Part shown: positions 48,912-62,800 of the stretch, in pieces
Position numbering within the stretch: the stretch's first letter is position 1
Layout of the letters: each line of letters opens with the position of its first letter
Source: Campylorhamphus procurvoides
Lineage: Eukaryota; Chordata; Aves; Passeriformes; Dendrocolaptidae
NCBI GenBank assembly: GCA_013396655.1
Contig: WBMV01007323.1
Location: forward strand, 186,001-250,000
DNA: 64,000 nucleotides
Reading direction: 5' to 3'
Notes under the pieces: generated by a model
Databases searched by the model: none
The model's input: the letters and a program-made list of their open reading frames with translations, nothing else
Told to the model about the DNA's origin: nothing
Program-made: the position numbers and the translations under genes

Positions 48912-50773
48912 TAGTAAGGTGGCCACGGGGAGGTTAGAGGAGGCAAGGGAAGCATACCAGATACATTTCTATGTATTTCAGAGAGTGGAACACGTCTTGT
49001 AGGTTAAATATATTCTTGATAAAGAGGTCCTTTAATTACAGGCCTCCTCCATATGTGTCTGTTTTTATGGCTCCCAAGTCCAATTCCTGTGGTGCTCATG
49101 ATGAAACAAAGCAATTTGCTGCCTCATAGATGGTAAGGTTTTTTCAGTGACAGCTGTGGCCTGTTGCAAGGTTCAGCTCAAACCTCAAGGAGCCTTGCTG
49201 AAAAGGGTGACTACCTGAGTTTGGCTGAGGAGAGATGATAGATGCCAGGACATTTTGCCACAAATTTCAAGAGTGCGTTTGGCAGGGAGCATGGGATGGC
49301 ACAAGAGATTTAGAGAAATAAAATGTGAGTTGTTAGTTGGAGGCCTTTCTTTTACAGTCTTATTTTAAAAATAAAAGAAAAATATAATAATTATAAAACA
49401 TAAGTTAATAAAAGTTTAAAAAGAGCATGAGGTCCAGTGACTGCCACTTTTCTGTATAAATACAAATGTATTTAATTTACGACCCCTCTAAAGCTCTACT
49501 CAGATGTAAGATGTGCATTGTTGGTGGTTTGTTTTTTTCCTACACTAAAAAGCTCATGTGCATTTCACTGCTTATGAGAGTCATACAAGAGCCAAATAGA
49601 GAGCTCTGTGTTTTGAGTTTGTTTTTCTGTCTTTGGAACAGTAGAAGCCCCTGGGAGCTGTGAGCTGAGGCTGGCTGCGATCTTGGAGAGCAAATTATCA
49701 TCAAGCAGTGCTCTTGGGTGGCAAGGAGAGCACTACTGAGGAGCTCCTCTGAATGAGTTTTTGAAAGATAGGGTATTGCTCTTTTTCTTTCTTTTTTTTT
49801 TTTTTCAACCTTTCATGGCTTCAAAGCTGGATGTCCCATGTTTCTCTTGTGCATACTGATCCACCCCTTTACACATGTCCAGTTTCCATTAGCAGTACTA
49901 CTGCTTCCAACTACTCTTTTTAGGAATTGTTGCCTTCTCTGTCCTTCCCTTTAAAGGAAAATCTGAAACTTTTTTTGTTCTCCAGAGTAGTTTTAAGGAA
50001 GAACTTGAAGTGCCTGCACCTGTCTCCCTTGACTGTATTATAATATTATAGGGTACTTTCAGTATTAATCTGAGATTCAGGAACTCCAGTCCAAGGCTAC
50101 AGTTTGTATTTGGTACATAATTCTTGAATTTTCTGTAATGGCTCAAATGATGTCACAAACTTTCATCCTGAGAATGTGAAGCTTGATGTGTGGGCATTGA
50201 TCTTTATTTTCCCCACCAGTAACAAAGTCTGTTTGAAGAACAATCCAGTGATGCAGCAGTGGCCTGCAAAAAGCTTTTCTGAACTCAAGAAGCTGTGACT
50301 AAGGTGTGTAGTGAAGTGGAAGAACACAGATAGTGAGTTACCTGACTGGTGACTTAGTGATTTAAAAATATTGTAGGGAGATTGGACTCAGGAGGGGAAA
50401 AACAACTCTTGCTAATCCCATATGATATTTCAGGAGGTATTCTAGACCTGCTATTTAGCAAGAGAAGCTGCTAGCACAGCTGTGGCTACACCCAGAGGCT
50501 TCTTTGGCAGACTTCAGTGTTCCATGGGACTGATGATAGTTAAATAATGTATTAGTTTAGTGGTAGCTGGCTTCATACGAGCCTGTTCAATGTCTCTCGC
50601 CATTGGCTACCTATGGACTTCTGTGTGGGCAGACTGGCAGCCAGTCAGAACAAAGCTTCTCCTCGCCCAAAGTGTTTGCCATTGCATGCAATCCCCTAAT
50701 GGAATTCATGGTTGCTTTCTTTCTATAGTCAGCTCTTAAGAACAGAAATGTTGGAACAAATTAAATTATTCTT

Positions 50774-50842
50774 AAACTAAACCAACAACCAAACAAAACA
50801 CAGAAAAAACCCCCAAACCCACAACCAACGAAAAAGCCCCCT
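50774..50842. repeat. C/A-rich low-complexity tract
   Basis: Plus-strand text of A and C only over long runs (ACCAACAACCAAACAAAACA, AACCCCCAAACCCACAACCA). Confidence 0.7.
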
Positions 50843-51718
50843 CCAGATTTAGATTATGTTAGAACTACTATTTCTAATGAATAACATCACTGAATAGCCT
50901 CTAAACATAGGACCCATGTAAAGGATGTCTCCTTTACAGACTGATTTTTTTTTCCTTTAGGTCTCCTGATGCATTTTTTTCTGCAGTCTGTATGGGCTTG
51001 TTCACTTGTTGCCCATCTTGAAAATAAGCAGAAAATTCAATCACATTTGCCTTCCAGCTTCCCCATATGCAAATGAAAATCCAAACATGAGCACAGTTGC
51101 TCTCATGATTGAGTATCAAGAAAAAAGATATTATATCAAATCTATTTTAATAATTATTTTCAATGAGGACAGAGAAAGCATTCTGGAGTCTCTCTGGAAA
51201 ACTATTAAAGTAACAAAGAAAATGCTAAAGCAAGATAATCAAACCAGGGCTTTAAGTTTGTTAAATCACTATAATTAGGACAAATACACACCACTGTAGT
51301 GGGTTTTCCCCCCTCAATTATGTTGAATGAGTTAAGATGGACTTTTAGCTAATGATAGCACGATATTGTTCAAAGATTCTTGATGAGTTATATGAGTGTA
51401 ACTGAAGATATGTACATACTTAGAAGTTGGAAGAAGAATTTTGTTTTGAATATGATTATTAAATTTCAGAGTCTTATGACAAGAAGAAACATCTCAGTAA
51501 TCATTTTGCTGCAGAGTGGTTAAATGTAAAGATACCAAATTTTTATTTGTGGATAAGAACAAATTTTGTGTTTTCAATAAAAAGACACATACAAAAAATA
51601 TTTTAGAATTTTGAAATAATCTTGATGATGTTTGTACATGAGAGATTTTTTTTTTCTAGTATTTGCAAATATGACTGGGTAAATTAGTGGAAGGAGAAAG
51701 CTAAAGATGAATATTTGA

Positions 51719-51778
51719 TTTTTTTTTGTTTGTGGTTGTGGTTTTTTTTTTTGGTTTTTGGTTTTGTTTTTTTTTTTG
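51719..51778. repeat. G/T-rich tract with long T runs
   Basis: GTTTGTGGTTGTGG and GGTTTTTGGTTTTG separated by T runs of 8 to 12 bases. Confidence 0.75.
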
Positions 51779-54240
51779 CATTGGGTTCATATAGGGTGTG
51801 AGACTGAGTCTCTGAAAGGACATAAAAACAGCTAGGCCTTTCATACTGAGCTCAATAAAACAACAGAGAAACATATTGTGGGAACAGAGGCCTCACTGCC
51901 TCGAAGACGGGAGCTACAACTACCCAGGTACAGATGAGTGAGGCATATAAGAACGTAACACCTATCTTACTTCTATTGTGTTTTCTTTCCCAACCCTTCC
52001 ATATTAATAAAAAGAAAAAAGAAGGAGAGGGTGTGATGGTATTGTGGGTGCTTAATTCACTTAATTTCACTTAAGTTTCATGGTTCTGTAAATTGCAAGT
52101 CTTTAGCCTTGCTAAGCTCTACTGAGTTCAACTCAGAATTTTGAACAGTGGGAGGACTGTCAAAAATACTTTGATAGTAACATTGTAATGGTCTAATCTC
52201 CAAGGCTACCTTAGTCCCAGAATACATCAGATTATCTTTGTGGGTTGCTCTGATTCATGTTAGCTCAGAGAGGCAACATTATCTCAGCCTTGGCTGGCAG
52301 GAGCTCAGCCAAATCACCTCTCATCATGCCCTTTATTATCGAGAGATCAAGAGCTGGAAAGGAATAAGACTATAGATGCCTAAGTGGCTGTCTGCCATGC
52401 AGCTAAGCTAGGAAGAGGAGAACAATAACAAAGCATAGTCTTGGGTCCACATTTCAGGCACACTCTGCAAGTATTATTCCCTGACATTTTATAATCTACT
52501 TTGTACTTTACACCTGTGGAAAGAGATTGTGAAACATTCATAATATCAGATCAGAATTCTGTTTTCCTTTAATAACAAAAGGGACTGGCTCTCTGCATGG
52601 CCTTAGAGTAGAAGAGCTTTACCAGGTCAGATCAAAAATAGCCTAATCCTGGATTCATTCTACTACAATGGATAATAGTAGGAACGATAGAAAAGAGAAG
52701 AGAAAAAGGATATGCAAATAACAATTATTTGCCCAGATGTTCAAAGCACCAAACTACCCAATAGAGAATCAAGCCCTGAACTCTCAAACTGAAGTAAACT
52801 AAAAACCTCCACGCATTCAGCCTGTACATTGGAGTCAGATCTCGTTTTAAATTTTAAGGCAGTGGGATTCAAAGTTTGAAATGGACTCAGAAGCACTGTA
52901 AGACCTTTGACAACCAAGAACTATGGTTGCAGTTTAGTGCAGGTTCTTAAAATTAATGGGTACTGTTACTTTCTGAATAGCCCATCAGTGTGTGCAGACA
53001 TTTACAAGAGACAAACCAAGCCAACAAATTAGCAAGCTGTCTCTTAGGGGAACGTTTTGGTAATTTCTGTTTTTTTTGTGTTTGTCTCAGCCATTCCAAA
53101 GTATTTGATGCATATTCCTCCTTTTCCTCCTCCTTTTTCCTTATCCTTTTTACTAACTTTTGAATGTAGTTACTGGAAATATCACATTCATTATCACCCC
53201 TACGTAATTCCTCCTGTGACAACCTGCTGTGTTTATAATTTAGACCTTTACACTTCCCATTGTTGTTGCCATCCTCCTACTGTTCACTTATCAGTGTTGG
53301 ATGTACCGACCCACTTGTTCACCATAGACCTGTGTGACTACAAACCCCCAGGTTTCCTTGTTGAGGGGAGGGACTTGGGGTGGTGCTGTTACAGCTGCTG
53401 TGCAGGGGAGCGCTTCCTTTGTCTCAAGAGAAATAAAGTAAGCTGGAATGGGAAGTGCTTTACAAATTCACTCAGTGGGAGACAAACTGACTTAGCAAAT
53501 AAAGGCTTTCACCTCTAAGTCACCACTTTGAGGTCGGTTTCTGGAGCATGTCAATAGGAACTTAAAAGCTTTACCACCCTGTGACTTCTCTGCAGTTTCA
53601 AATTTAAAGAAATGGCAGTCTCAGTCTAGTTTCTCATAAACACCACTACCGCTGTCACTGCTAATTGGGCACTTGCTGGAAGCTTTGGCAGAGAAGCAAA
53701 AAGACTGAATGAGCCATTGACATTGAACTCACCTCTCACTGCTAGATGTTCAGTGAGGCTCTTTGCTGCTGGCTTTGTGCTGACCATGTGTCGGTAGAGG
53801 TAAACCTTGTAGAGTCTCTTCTTAGAGTGCCTTCTTATCTTGCTCTGGGAATGCAGCTCTTTAAAAACTGTGTTTGCCTTTTATAACTAGTATGTCATTG
53901 TCACATAACAAGGTTTTGAAGGAGCTAATCATCAAGGAGAAATCAGTAGGAACTATGGAAAAATTTTGGTTTAATGTCAAGAAAAGCTTTCTGAGAACAA
54001 TATACTGTGTTTTTACCAACTTGTGTCTGACACAGTCTGGCTGACCCAAACTCTATACACATCCCAAAGTATTGAAGGCTTGAAACAAGGCCTTTGAAGC
54101 AAGACCTACTTCCACAAACTATATGAACAAAGATGAACTTCTGAAGCATGTTCTGATCTATAACTCCTCAAAGAGGAATCTTTTCTGTCTACTCTTTTCC
54201 TCTAATTACAATACTCCAAACTGATCGCTCCTTCGTTGCC

Positions 54241-54376
54241 AAAAAAAATCCAAACAAACAGATAAAAAGTGACACAAAAAACCCCCCAAACAAACACAAC
54301 CAAGAAACCCATAAAAAACCCAAAACCCACACTCTGTCCCTCCCCTCGCCAACTCCCACTAAACCCAAAAAACAGG
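54241..54376. repeat. C/A-rich tract, the longest of its class
   Basis: About 135 bases of nearly pure A and C on the plus strand, including ACCCCCCAAACAAACACAAC and AAAAAACCCAAAACCCACAC. Confidence 0.75.
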
Positions 54377-55452
54377 TCCTTTTTTTTTTAATGAAAATTG
54401 CTGCACATTATATTTTTCATATTAAAGGCAGAAGAAAATTCAGGGTCAAAATACAGGATTGGTCAGAAACACCTCTGAAGCTTTAAAATTCTATATATTT
54501 CTTTGGTAGAAGACCTTGTTTTTAAAAATACTTTTTTTCCTGACTGAAATTAATTCAGGACAGGCAAAATTTAAAGTATCCAAGGTTTAAAGTCACAGTT
54601 AAACTTTTAGGTTCCTGATTGTTCAACAATAAATCAGTTTTTTTGAATAATATTCATGGAAAAATTGATAACCATATAGAAAACATCTTTCTGAATTAAG
54701 GGCTTCCTAGACCAGCCAACAGAAAATATCTCATGTCATCAGGTCCCATGCTCTTGCATTTGAGAAGACATCTTACTCTACTGCAGTCTTCACATTCTTA
54801 TTTTTCTATTTTTTTCCGCCACACAGAAACTCCTGTATGGGATCTGCGCTGACCATATTTTTTTTTGGTAGATGGGCTGGGGAGAGAAATCAACAAAAAC
54901 AGGGTGGAGGGTTATTGTTAGAAGGGAGAGTCAGTAAATGTTTACTTTGTGACTTCCAAAGGGGTTTAAAAAGGAGATCAGCACCAAATATTCCAAGACT
55001 GTAGAGGAGTTGACTGAGACTCAGTCTGCTAAACTGTTATAACCAATTTGTTGCCTTCAGCTTTCAGTCTGTCCTGATCAGAGAAAAATAGGGCAGAAGA
55101 ATACATGTGTGTCTGCCTCATGTGCATCTGACAGTTCAGTTTATTAATTTAGGGCAATAGAGGTGGCCTTGCAGTTATATGACTCCATGTAAATGACAAT
55201 AGCTGAGGAGTTGGTTCTTATCTTGTTCTGCCAGCCCTGAGAAGCTACAGAAACTACCAACAGAGAGACAGGGCAGACCATGAACAAAACATTTCTTGGT
55301 CTATCTGTAGCAGTCATTTATTCTGTTAAAGTGCAACTGAGCTGAGCTTTTGAAGGTATATTATGTACGGAAATCTATTGGACCTGATGAGATGCATCCC
55401 AGAGTTCTTAGGGAATTGGCTGATGTATTTGCCAAGCCACTCTCCATGATAT

Positions 55453-56190
55453 TTGAACAGCCATGGCAGTCTGGTGAAGTCTGAGGTGACTGGAAAAGGG
55501 GAAACACTGAATCCATCTTTAGAAAGGCAGAAAGGTGGACCCTGGGAAGTACTAACTTGTCATTCTCACCTCTGTACCTGGGAAGATGATGGAACAGTTC
55601 CTTCTAGAAGTTATGCTAAGGCACATGGAGGACAAGGAGGTGATTTGGGACAGCCAGCACAGCTTCACCAAGGGCAAATCCTGCCTGACCAACCCAGTAG
55701 CTGCTATGACAGAGAGAATTCATCAGTGAACAAGAGAAGACCTATAGATGTCATTTATCTGGACTTCTGTAAAGCCTTTGACATGGTCCCCCAAAATATT
55801 CTTCTCTCTAAATTGGAGAGATGGATTTGATGAGTGGACTGTCGGATAAATTGGTTGGACAGCTGCATCCAGAGGGTATTGGTGGCTCAGTCCCAGTGGA
55901 CAACAGTGAAAAGTGGTGTCCCTAAGGGGACCATATTGGGACCAGTGTTATTTAATATCTGATTTAATGACATGGATAAAAGGACTGAGTGTACCTTTAT
56001 CAAATTTGCAGATAACACCAAGCTGAGCGGTGTGATTGGCACACGTAAAGAATGGGATGCCATCCAGGGGGACCTGGACAAGCATAAGAAGTGGATCCAC
56101 ACGAATCTCATGAGGTTTAACAAGACCAAGTGCAAGGTACTGTATCTGGATTGGGGCAACCCCCAAAATCGATACAGGCAGCCCTGCTGA
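55453..56190 (+). pseudogene. CR1 ORF2 reverse transcriptase remnant with motifs A-C
   Basis: Within the CR1 at 55.4-56.8 kb, frame 1 covers the palm of a LINE reverse transcriptase. Motif A ([20 protein letters not shown]) is intact, motif B keeps GTILGPVLFN, and motif C reads FADNTKLSGVIG with Asp-to-Asn at the second catalytic position (codon 56014-56016, AAC). TGA stops at 55828 and 55960 separate the motifs. In a live element this domain copies the CR1 RNA at a nicked target; here both the stops and the substitution remove activity. Confidence 0.85.
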
Positions 56191-56820
56191 AAAGGGGTGC
56201 TGGTGGATGAGAGGCTGGACACGACCCAGCAATGTGCACTTGCAGCCCAGAAAGCCAGTTGTATCCTGGGCTGCATCAAAAGAACTGTTACCAGCAGGAT
56301 TCTGCCCCTCTATTCAGCCCCAGTGAAGTCCCAGCTGGAGTGTTGAATTCAGCTCTGGGGTCCCCAGTACAGGAAGGACATGCACCTACTTCATTGAGTC
56401 CAGAAGACAGCCACCAACACGATTAGAGGGATGGTTGACCTCTTTTATGAGAAAAATCTGAGACAATTGAGTTTGTCAGTCCAGAAAAGAGAAGGCTTTG
56501 GGGTGACCTCTGCTTCCTTCCAGTACCTGAAGGCAGCGTAATGATAGAGAGAGACTTTTTACAAGGACCTGTAGACAGAACTAGGGGGAGTGGATTCAAA
56601 CTAACAAAGAGAAGGTGTGGATTAGAAGAAATTCTTTACTGTGAGGATGATGAGGCACTGGAACAGGTTGCCCAGAGAAGTTGTGGATACCACATCCTTT
56701 GAGGTGTTTAAAGCCAGGCTGGATGGAGTTCTGAGCAGCCTGGTCTAGTGGAAGATGCTCCTCTCCATAGCAGGAGTTTGGAATTAGGTGGTCTTTAAGG
56801 TGCCTTCCAATCCAGACTGT

Positions 56821-56837
56821 TCTATGATTCTATGATT
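56821..56837 (+). repeat. CR1 3'-terminal repeat
   Basis: TCTATGATTCTATGATT gives two octamer-like units and fixes the 3' boundary of the element. Confidence 0.85.
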
Positions 56838-56838
56838 T

Positions 56839-59800
56839 TTGGAATTTAAGTGTCTTCATGGTATTTACACTTGCATGCATAAATTCTTGCCCAGAGCTAA
56901 ACCCTTTCCAAGGTGTTACATTTCTGGTATTTTACCAGATCCTCATGCAAGCTGTTATTTCAAAGCGAAGCAGGTTATCTGCAACAACTATTGTCTAATA
57001 AAATAATATATATTCTACCAGATGGATTTTTGTTGATCTTGGGATAAACACAAATATGCTGATAATTGCTCAAACTGACACTGTGTATTCTGTATCTGTT
57101 GGCATATCACAGGTTCATAGATCCATTGTTTTAACTGGGTCTAGAGTAAACTCTGGATGTATAGCACACAGCTACATGAGAAAAACCAAAAGGTTAATTT
57201 ATATTGAACTTGGGGACTATTCTGTATGAATTTGACATCCTGTCTCACACAGCCAGAGAGAATAGTTCTTCTTCTGAGATTAATAGTCAGAATCCAAGAA
57301 GGTGATCATTCCTGCACAGAAGCCAAATGAATGCTATATAATTTGTAGATCCTTTATCAAAATTATAAAACTTTTCCTTTTCAGTCATGGTAGAAAAATT
57401 TCATTAGAGTTAGAACTCCTGTCATATCATTTCTTTTCCTTGGTTTGTGGTCAACTTTTGGAACTCACTGTCACAGAAATTCAGCAAATCATATATGGAG
57501 GGGGAAATTTTAAGTGCTGCATTACGTGCACTGACAGAGGCAATCATCTTCCTCAGCAGCTTCTCACAGTGGTAGCATACTCCACTAAAACCAGAAACAG
57601 TGCTCAATGCATTCTAAAGAAGAAAAAACTTCCTGGCAAGTCGTTTTGAGCACAGAACACAGTTTTGGCCATTCAAAAATGAAAATTAACATATGATCAA
57701 TTTTGAGTTAATGTACATTCACATTTTAAATCTCTAGATAACAGGAATCAACTGTTAAGAAACACAGCTTAAAGGACTAGGCTTCCACTGTGTTTAAAAC
57801 TATGTTCTCAAAATGATGGCATGTTTACATGATTTCTTCTCAAACTGACAGCACCCAGCTGATCTTTTCCCCTGGTCTTGCCCAGCACCTCTGGAGAGCA
57901 GTCTGGTGTGGAACCATCTGCTCTATCACAGGGTGTGTCTGCCCTCAGCAATGTGGGCTGTTCCCTCCTGTCAGGACTCGATGGATAGAGGGCTCCAGTC
58001 TCCTCTGCACATTTTAGCTAGTCACTCATAGGGAATTTTTGGCTTAGGTGATATATCACATAGTGAGGTCCCATCCATGAGCAGGGATTTTAAGTACTTC
58101 ATCTAAATTAGTCATGTTGCTAATAAGTTTACAATTTTATAAAATTTTATGCAAGTATATTAACAAAACCTTGTAAAATATATGTTTCTGAGTCACATAC
58201 TATTTTTCTCATTTTATAGTGAAGAAGAGATTCTGACATGGTAAATCTATGTCAAAGAAGATGGAAACCTTTAATACTTGTATCTAATTTTCTGTTCAAA
58301 GCCCTTTCTCAGACTGGTTTGCATTAGAAGAGCTAAAGACTTTTCTCTCTTTTGACAGGGCACCCTCACTTAACCTGCAGTATGACTGAAGTGGCAGTCA
58401 GATCACTCTTCAGTGTGAATATTAATGAGAACATTCGTAATAATCCTTCCCTTTGACAGTGGAACAGGAGCTAAAGTCCAACAGCAGGATCAAACAGGGT
58501 GGCATGGTACATGCATCAAACCATCTGGCTAATGCATAGCTCAAGGAAATGAGCCAAAACATTTCAGTCAAAACTCTTCACTGGAACAGTAATAGCCCAT
58601 GAGTTCCTTTTCCCTAAAAACCCTGGAGGCAGAACAAAATATCCTGTCAAAATACATCAGTGCAGTGGAGCAAGAAAAACAAAAACTCCAGACAGTGCAT
58701 TTGGCCATATGAAGGTGCTTGTTTATTTCACAAAGGATTTTTTTCTAGTCTTCATTTCTCTCCCTCGCCTGCCTTCTGTGCCTTTCACCTTCACACATGG
58801 ACTATGTCTGGCTCTAACAGCCGATTAATTTATTCAATTCAATCTATGTTTTACCTAAAGACAGTGTTTTTTACAAAACTTTCTTTTCTTGTAGTTGTTC
58901 ATTGTTGTGTAACTAATTCAGTTGCTGAACTGACTCCTGTAATTTCCCCCATCTGCTAGAAAGGAAAAGACAGGTTTCTAAACATCTATCTGCTTAGGAC
59001 ATCTTCCTGGATCCTGAGGCTTAGATATGAATCCAAATACTTTTTGACAGTGTTTGTTCATGATGATCAAAGTGGTTTCTCAGCACTGATACTGGTCATG
59101 GCATTACTACATCCTAGGTAGAGAAGCACGATGTTCTTGGTGTTAATAACTGAGCTTCCTGTGACTTAGTCAAATTGCCATGGTCTGAAAAGCCCAGATA
59201 ATGAGTTTCCAGAACATTCTGAGATGTAGTACCACTGGACATATTGTAAAGGTTGTAAGAGGAAATAGACAGAGGCCCGTAGTCTCCAAGAGCTCCCAGT
59301 GTGGCATTAAAGCCCCTGAAATGGCTAAATGTACAATTCTACATACAGATCTCAGTGTATATTAATGCACAGCAGTGTTTCCAGTTTGCAAATAGGACAC
59401 ACTTTGTGGCTTTTTAACACATTAGGCGGCAGAGGCTGGCTACATTGGACTTTTGCTGCTGAAAATCTGATCGTGAAGGATGAGCTTGCAAATTCCATTC
59501 TTTGTCCATTAATCACTACCATGCACAGATTCACATATGGAAATGGCAGAGCAGCTTAATACAGAAATATTCTGAAGGAATTTCATTTTTAGTGTTCAAG
59601 ATTGGAATGGCCAACGCAGGTTAAATTCAACAGGGTAGTGCATAGAAGAATGATGCTGAGACGAAAATCTGAAAATCCAGATTGTACCTGAAATGGGAAA
59701 GAATAAAGCTAAGCTTTAAAATTTCAAACCCAAAGTCTGTCTTCTGCCTGTAGGAGCTTTGCAGTATTGTTATCTCTTTTAAGTTTTAGGAGCAAAGTGG

Positions 59801-62800
59801 AAAAATTTCTGAGACAGGCATATCACTGAATAATTAATTGTCACATGCTCCTGTACAATGCAAGAGAGATTTACCTAGGACTTGCAATGACCCATCAAAC
59901 CATATTACATTGTGATGTAAAGGGAAACTGATTACTGATCTGGGAGCCATGGAGCTCTAGCTTAGGTGAATTTGCAGACAGAAACAGGTGATATAATATT
60001 TGGCTAGAATTGGTCTGTGAGAATAACTTTTTTCCCAAAAATAGAAGTATATGTAATATCTTCATAGCATTAAATAGAATTCTTCTGGTGAAAAGCTTGG
60101 AATCAATTCTGCACACATTTTAAAGACTGTTCTTAATTTTTAACAAAAAAACCCACCAATTAAATATGAGTGCTTTCTTTAAAGTAATAACTGGCTTCGA
60201 AGTTCATTGAAGTATTTTTATTGCTAAAATATCTCAAGCAGCTTTATGAAACAACTAAAAACTAGAGATATTTGTTTGAAGAAAATTTATCTCCACCAAA
60301 CCTTTCTGAGTGGAAATTTAGTGATTTTGAAAAGGTCACTGATCTTTGTGTTCTCAATAAAATCTATTTAATACTGTATTTACAGAGATAGGGTCCTCCT
60401 TCTTACACTTACTGAAGTTTTCATGAGAACTGTTGTATTTCCAGGAGAGTATGTGTTGTTTGTAGCTGAAAATTGCAAGTTCAGAAAAAGGTGGAAGGAT
60501 TTGGGGGTTTTCATTTTGTGGATTTTTGGAGATTTTTTAAGATTTGCTGCAGTTTTTTCCAAGTTTCTTCAATTTTATTTTTTTTCCTTTTTTTTAACTT
60601 TAAAGTCTAATTAACTTTTGATTCAAAGCATATGGCTTCTCTTTACACAAGGAAAATGTAAGGTTGACTGTCTCACACTTACTTTAAATATTTATAAACT
60701 TACATACTAGATAAGATAGTGGTTCAGCTACCTGATGTCTAGAATCATAAACCTTGTTTTGTTTGATCTTGTTTATTAAGCATGTTGCCTCCTATGGCTT
60801 TGAATAGTCTTCTTTAATGTCCTGTTCTCCAATACTAGATTATCATTGATAGCAATGTCATTAGTGGGACTACTGCAACCATTACTAATACTACTGTTTT
60901 GGAAGCACCAGTAATGTGCAGCTGAAATCTGCACACTATTTTCTTGGAAATTTAGCATAAAAAACCAAATTTTCCCCAAAATGTCACACAAATCTACCAG
61001 TAAACCATGTATCATTAGCACAAAATGCTGCAACTCCCCTTCTACTGTTCATGTAGTGACCAACTTTCTCAAATGGAATTAAAAAACACGCTTTACCTGA
61101 AGAATCAACAAAGAAATTCACTATCTCCAGCCTATCATGTGTCTTCTATTATGTATCCTCCTGTTCCTTTCAAACAGACATTTATAAGGAGTAGAAGTGA
61201 AATGTTTAAAAAGGCTTCTATTATTACTTTTATTCTATCTTCCTGCATAATTTTTTAATGTGTTGACAAAAAGCTTACATGTACACTAATAACTAATTGT
61301 AATTTCATGCTTGGTCTGAAGATAATATTTAGAAGGCTTTTTTTTATCTGTGTCTAGATCAGATTTTGTAATTCTGACTGTTTCAGAAAAAGAAAATGTG
61401 TTGTGAGAGTAATATAACCAGTATTCAATCACTAAAAGTGTCAGTCTATACCTATTATTTTTGCGCTTAAAACCCTTAAAATATTTTAAAAACATTTTAA
61501 AAATAGCCTCTGTTAACTAGTGGACTTATCAAGGTAGTCTAAGAAGACTTCTTTATCCCTATATATATTATTATATCTCTATAATTTATAAAAATAAATC
61601 AGAATTTTTATAAATTAAATGCTGACATAATGAAATTCTTGTAATGCTAAAACTATTTTGAGAAATAAAGTGCTGGAAGAGATTTTATTTGCAGCCTTTA
61701 AAATCAACTGATGACTTATCTATATTTCTGTATTGTGCCATATGTGAGAAATTTTACCTTTTTATTGTCATATTTCTCAATTTGTATATAGAAGAATGTA
61801 TTCCAAAATGAAAATAGTATCTGCTGCAAATAATGATGGATTACCAAAATTCAAGCAGTTTGAAATTGGTGGAATTTTTATGCTTTATGCCTATAAATTC
61901 ATATGATTTTTTTGAACATAATCAAGCTGAAATCAGCTCAATTCCACCAGATAAAGTTGATATTTGCATGGTTTTAAAGTATTAGTGGCTACAGAGAACA
62001 AGTCATTCCATGAACAGTGAAATTAGGGAAAATGAAATTCGGAAGGATTTGTGTTCATCCCTATACAGCCTCTTACCACAACATTCTCACTCTCTTCCTT
62101 TTCCCATTACTGGGGCTTTGAAAATCTCCTGAATACACTATAAGAACAAGAGAGAACCAAGTATCAGAGAAAGAAACCCTTGATTTCTGACTTGCATTTA
62201 TACTGATGGGCTGTTATATATAGCAATGCATACATTGCCTGACTAGCTAAAATGCCAGAGAGACCATACAGATTTAAAAGCCGTGCATCATTGTTTGTTT
62301 TTTTTGTGTGTGTATTTGTTTGTGTTTTGGCTTTTGTGCCTTTTTTGGTTTTTTTGGTAAATGAAAACACTTATCCCTCTACTATCATGGTGCAAGTTGT
62401 GGTGAAACTGCTTGCAAAGGCTGTAGAACAGACATTAGGACATTAGTCTATTCTAGTCACTTAGTCACAGACAAAGTTTAAAGGCTTTTTTTTCTGTGTT
62501 CACAGTAGAATTATTTCATGTGTTTGTTTCTTATCTGTGAGACTGCACTATTAGAAAAAGATAAAACCTGCTTTTACATAGAGTAAAAGTTTTGTAAGTA
62601 ATGTTGTCCTACTGTCCTTAGTAATTAATTAACATTTTTTAAGCTACCCATCTGGAAAATTTTTTCCTCAGTTTGGGGAGTGAGCCTTGAGTTGATGGAC
62701 TGTTGTAAAACCATTCATTATGTTTGTCCTGGATGTATCTAAACCAATTCAGAATTCATCAGTCAAGAGTCAAGCTTAGATCAGGATGACCAGATTCTTC

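Larger units (their letters stand above)
38607..55364. other. Unique AT-rich non-coding sequence, 16.7 kb
   Basis: No exon, RNA gene or transposon is recognised in the longest featureless stretch of the window. Frames reach 153 codons (53057-53518) but have no domain content. The segment 45300-45830 is richer in G+C than its surroundings without matching any family I know. Simple-sequence items (39971, 48331, 48889, 50774, 51719, 54241) are listed separately, as are a poly-A run near 43357-43371 and a poly-T run near 49788-49805. Confidence 0.55.
55365..56838 (+). mobile_element. CR1 LINE, 5'-truncated, about 1.47 kb
   Basis: The longest CR1 copy here, in sense orientation. It starts within the reverse-transcriptase ORF ([18 protein letters not shown], about 55377) and runs to the 3' end with TCTATGATTCTATGATT at 56821-56837. 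The RT motifs remain in one frame: motif A LDFCKAFD at 55759-55782, motif B GVPKGTILGPVLFN at 55915-55956, and motif C FADN at 56005-56016, where the second catalytic Asp of FADD is Asn. Stops at 55828 and 55960, plus a frameshift between the first segment (frame 3) and motif A (frame 1), kill the ORF. The 3' UTR differs from that of the CR1 at 36.2 kb, so it is another subfamily. Not capable of retrotransposition. Confidence 0.93.

Noticed and set aside
52127..52140. GAGTTCAACTCAGA as a tRNA T-loop
   Set aside because: No matching acceptor, D or anticodon arms around it.
53057..53518. 153-codon, Cys/His/Tyr-rich open frame
   Set aside because: Pyrimidine-rich text explains the composition; no zinc-finger spacing or other ordered motif is visible.
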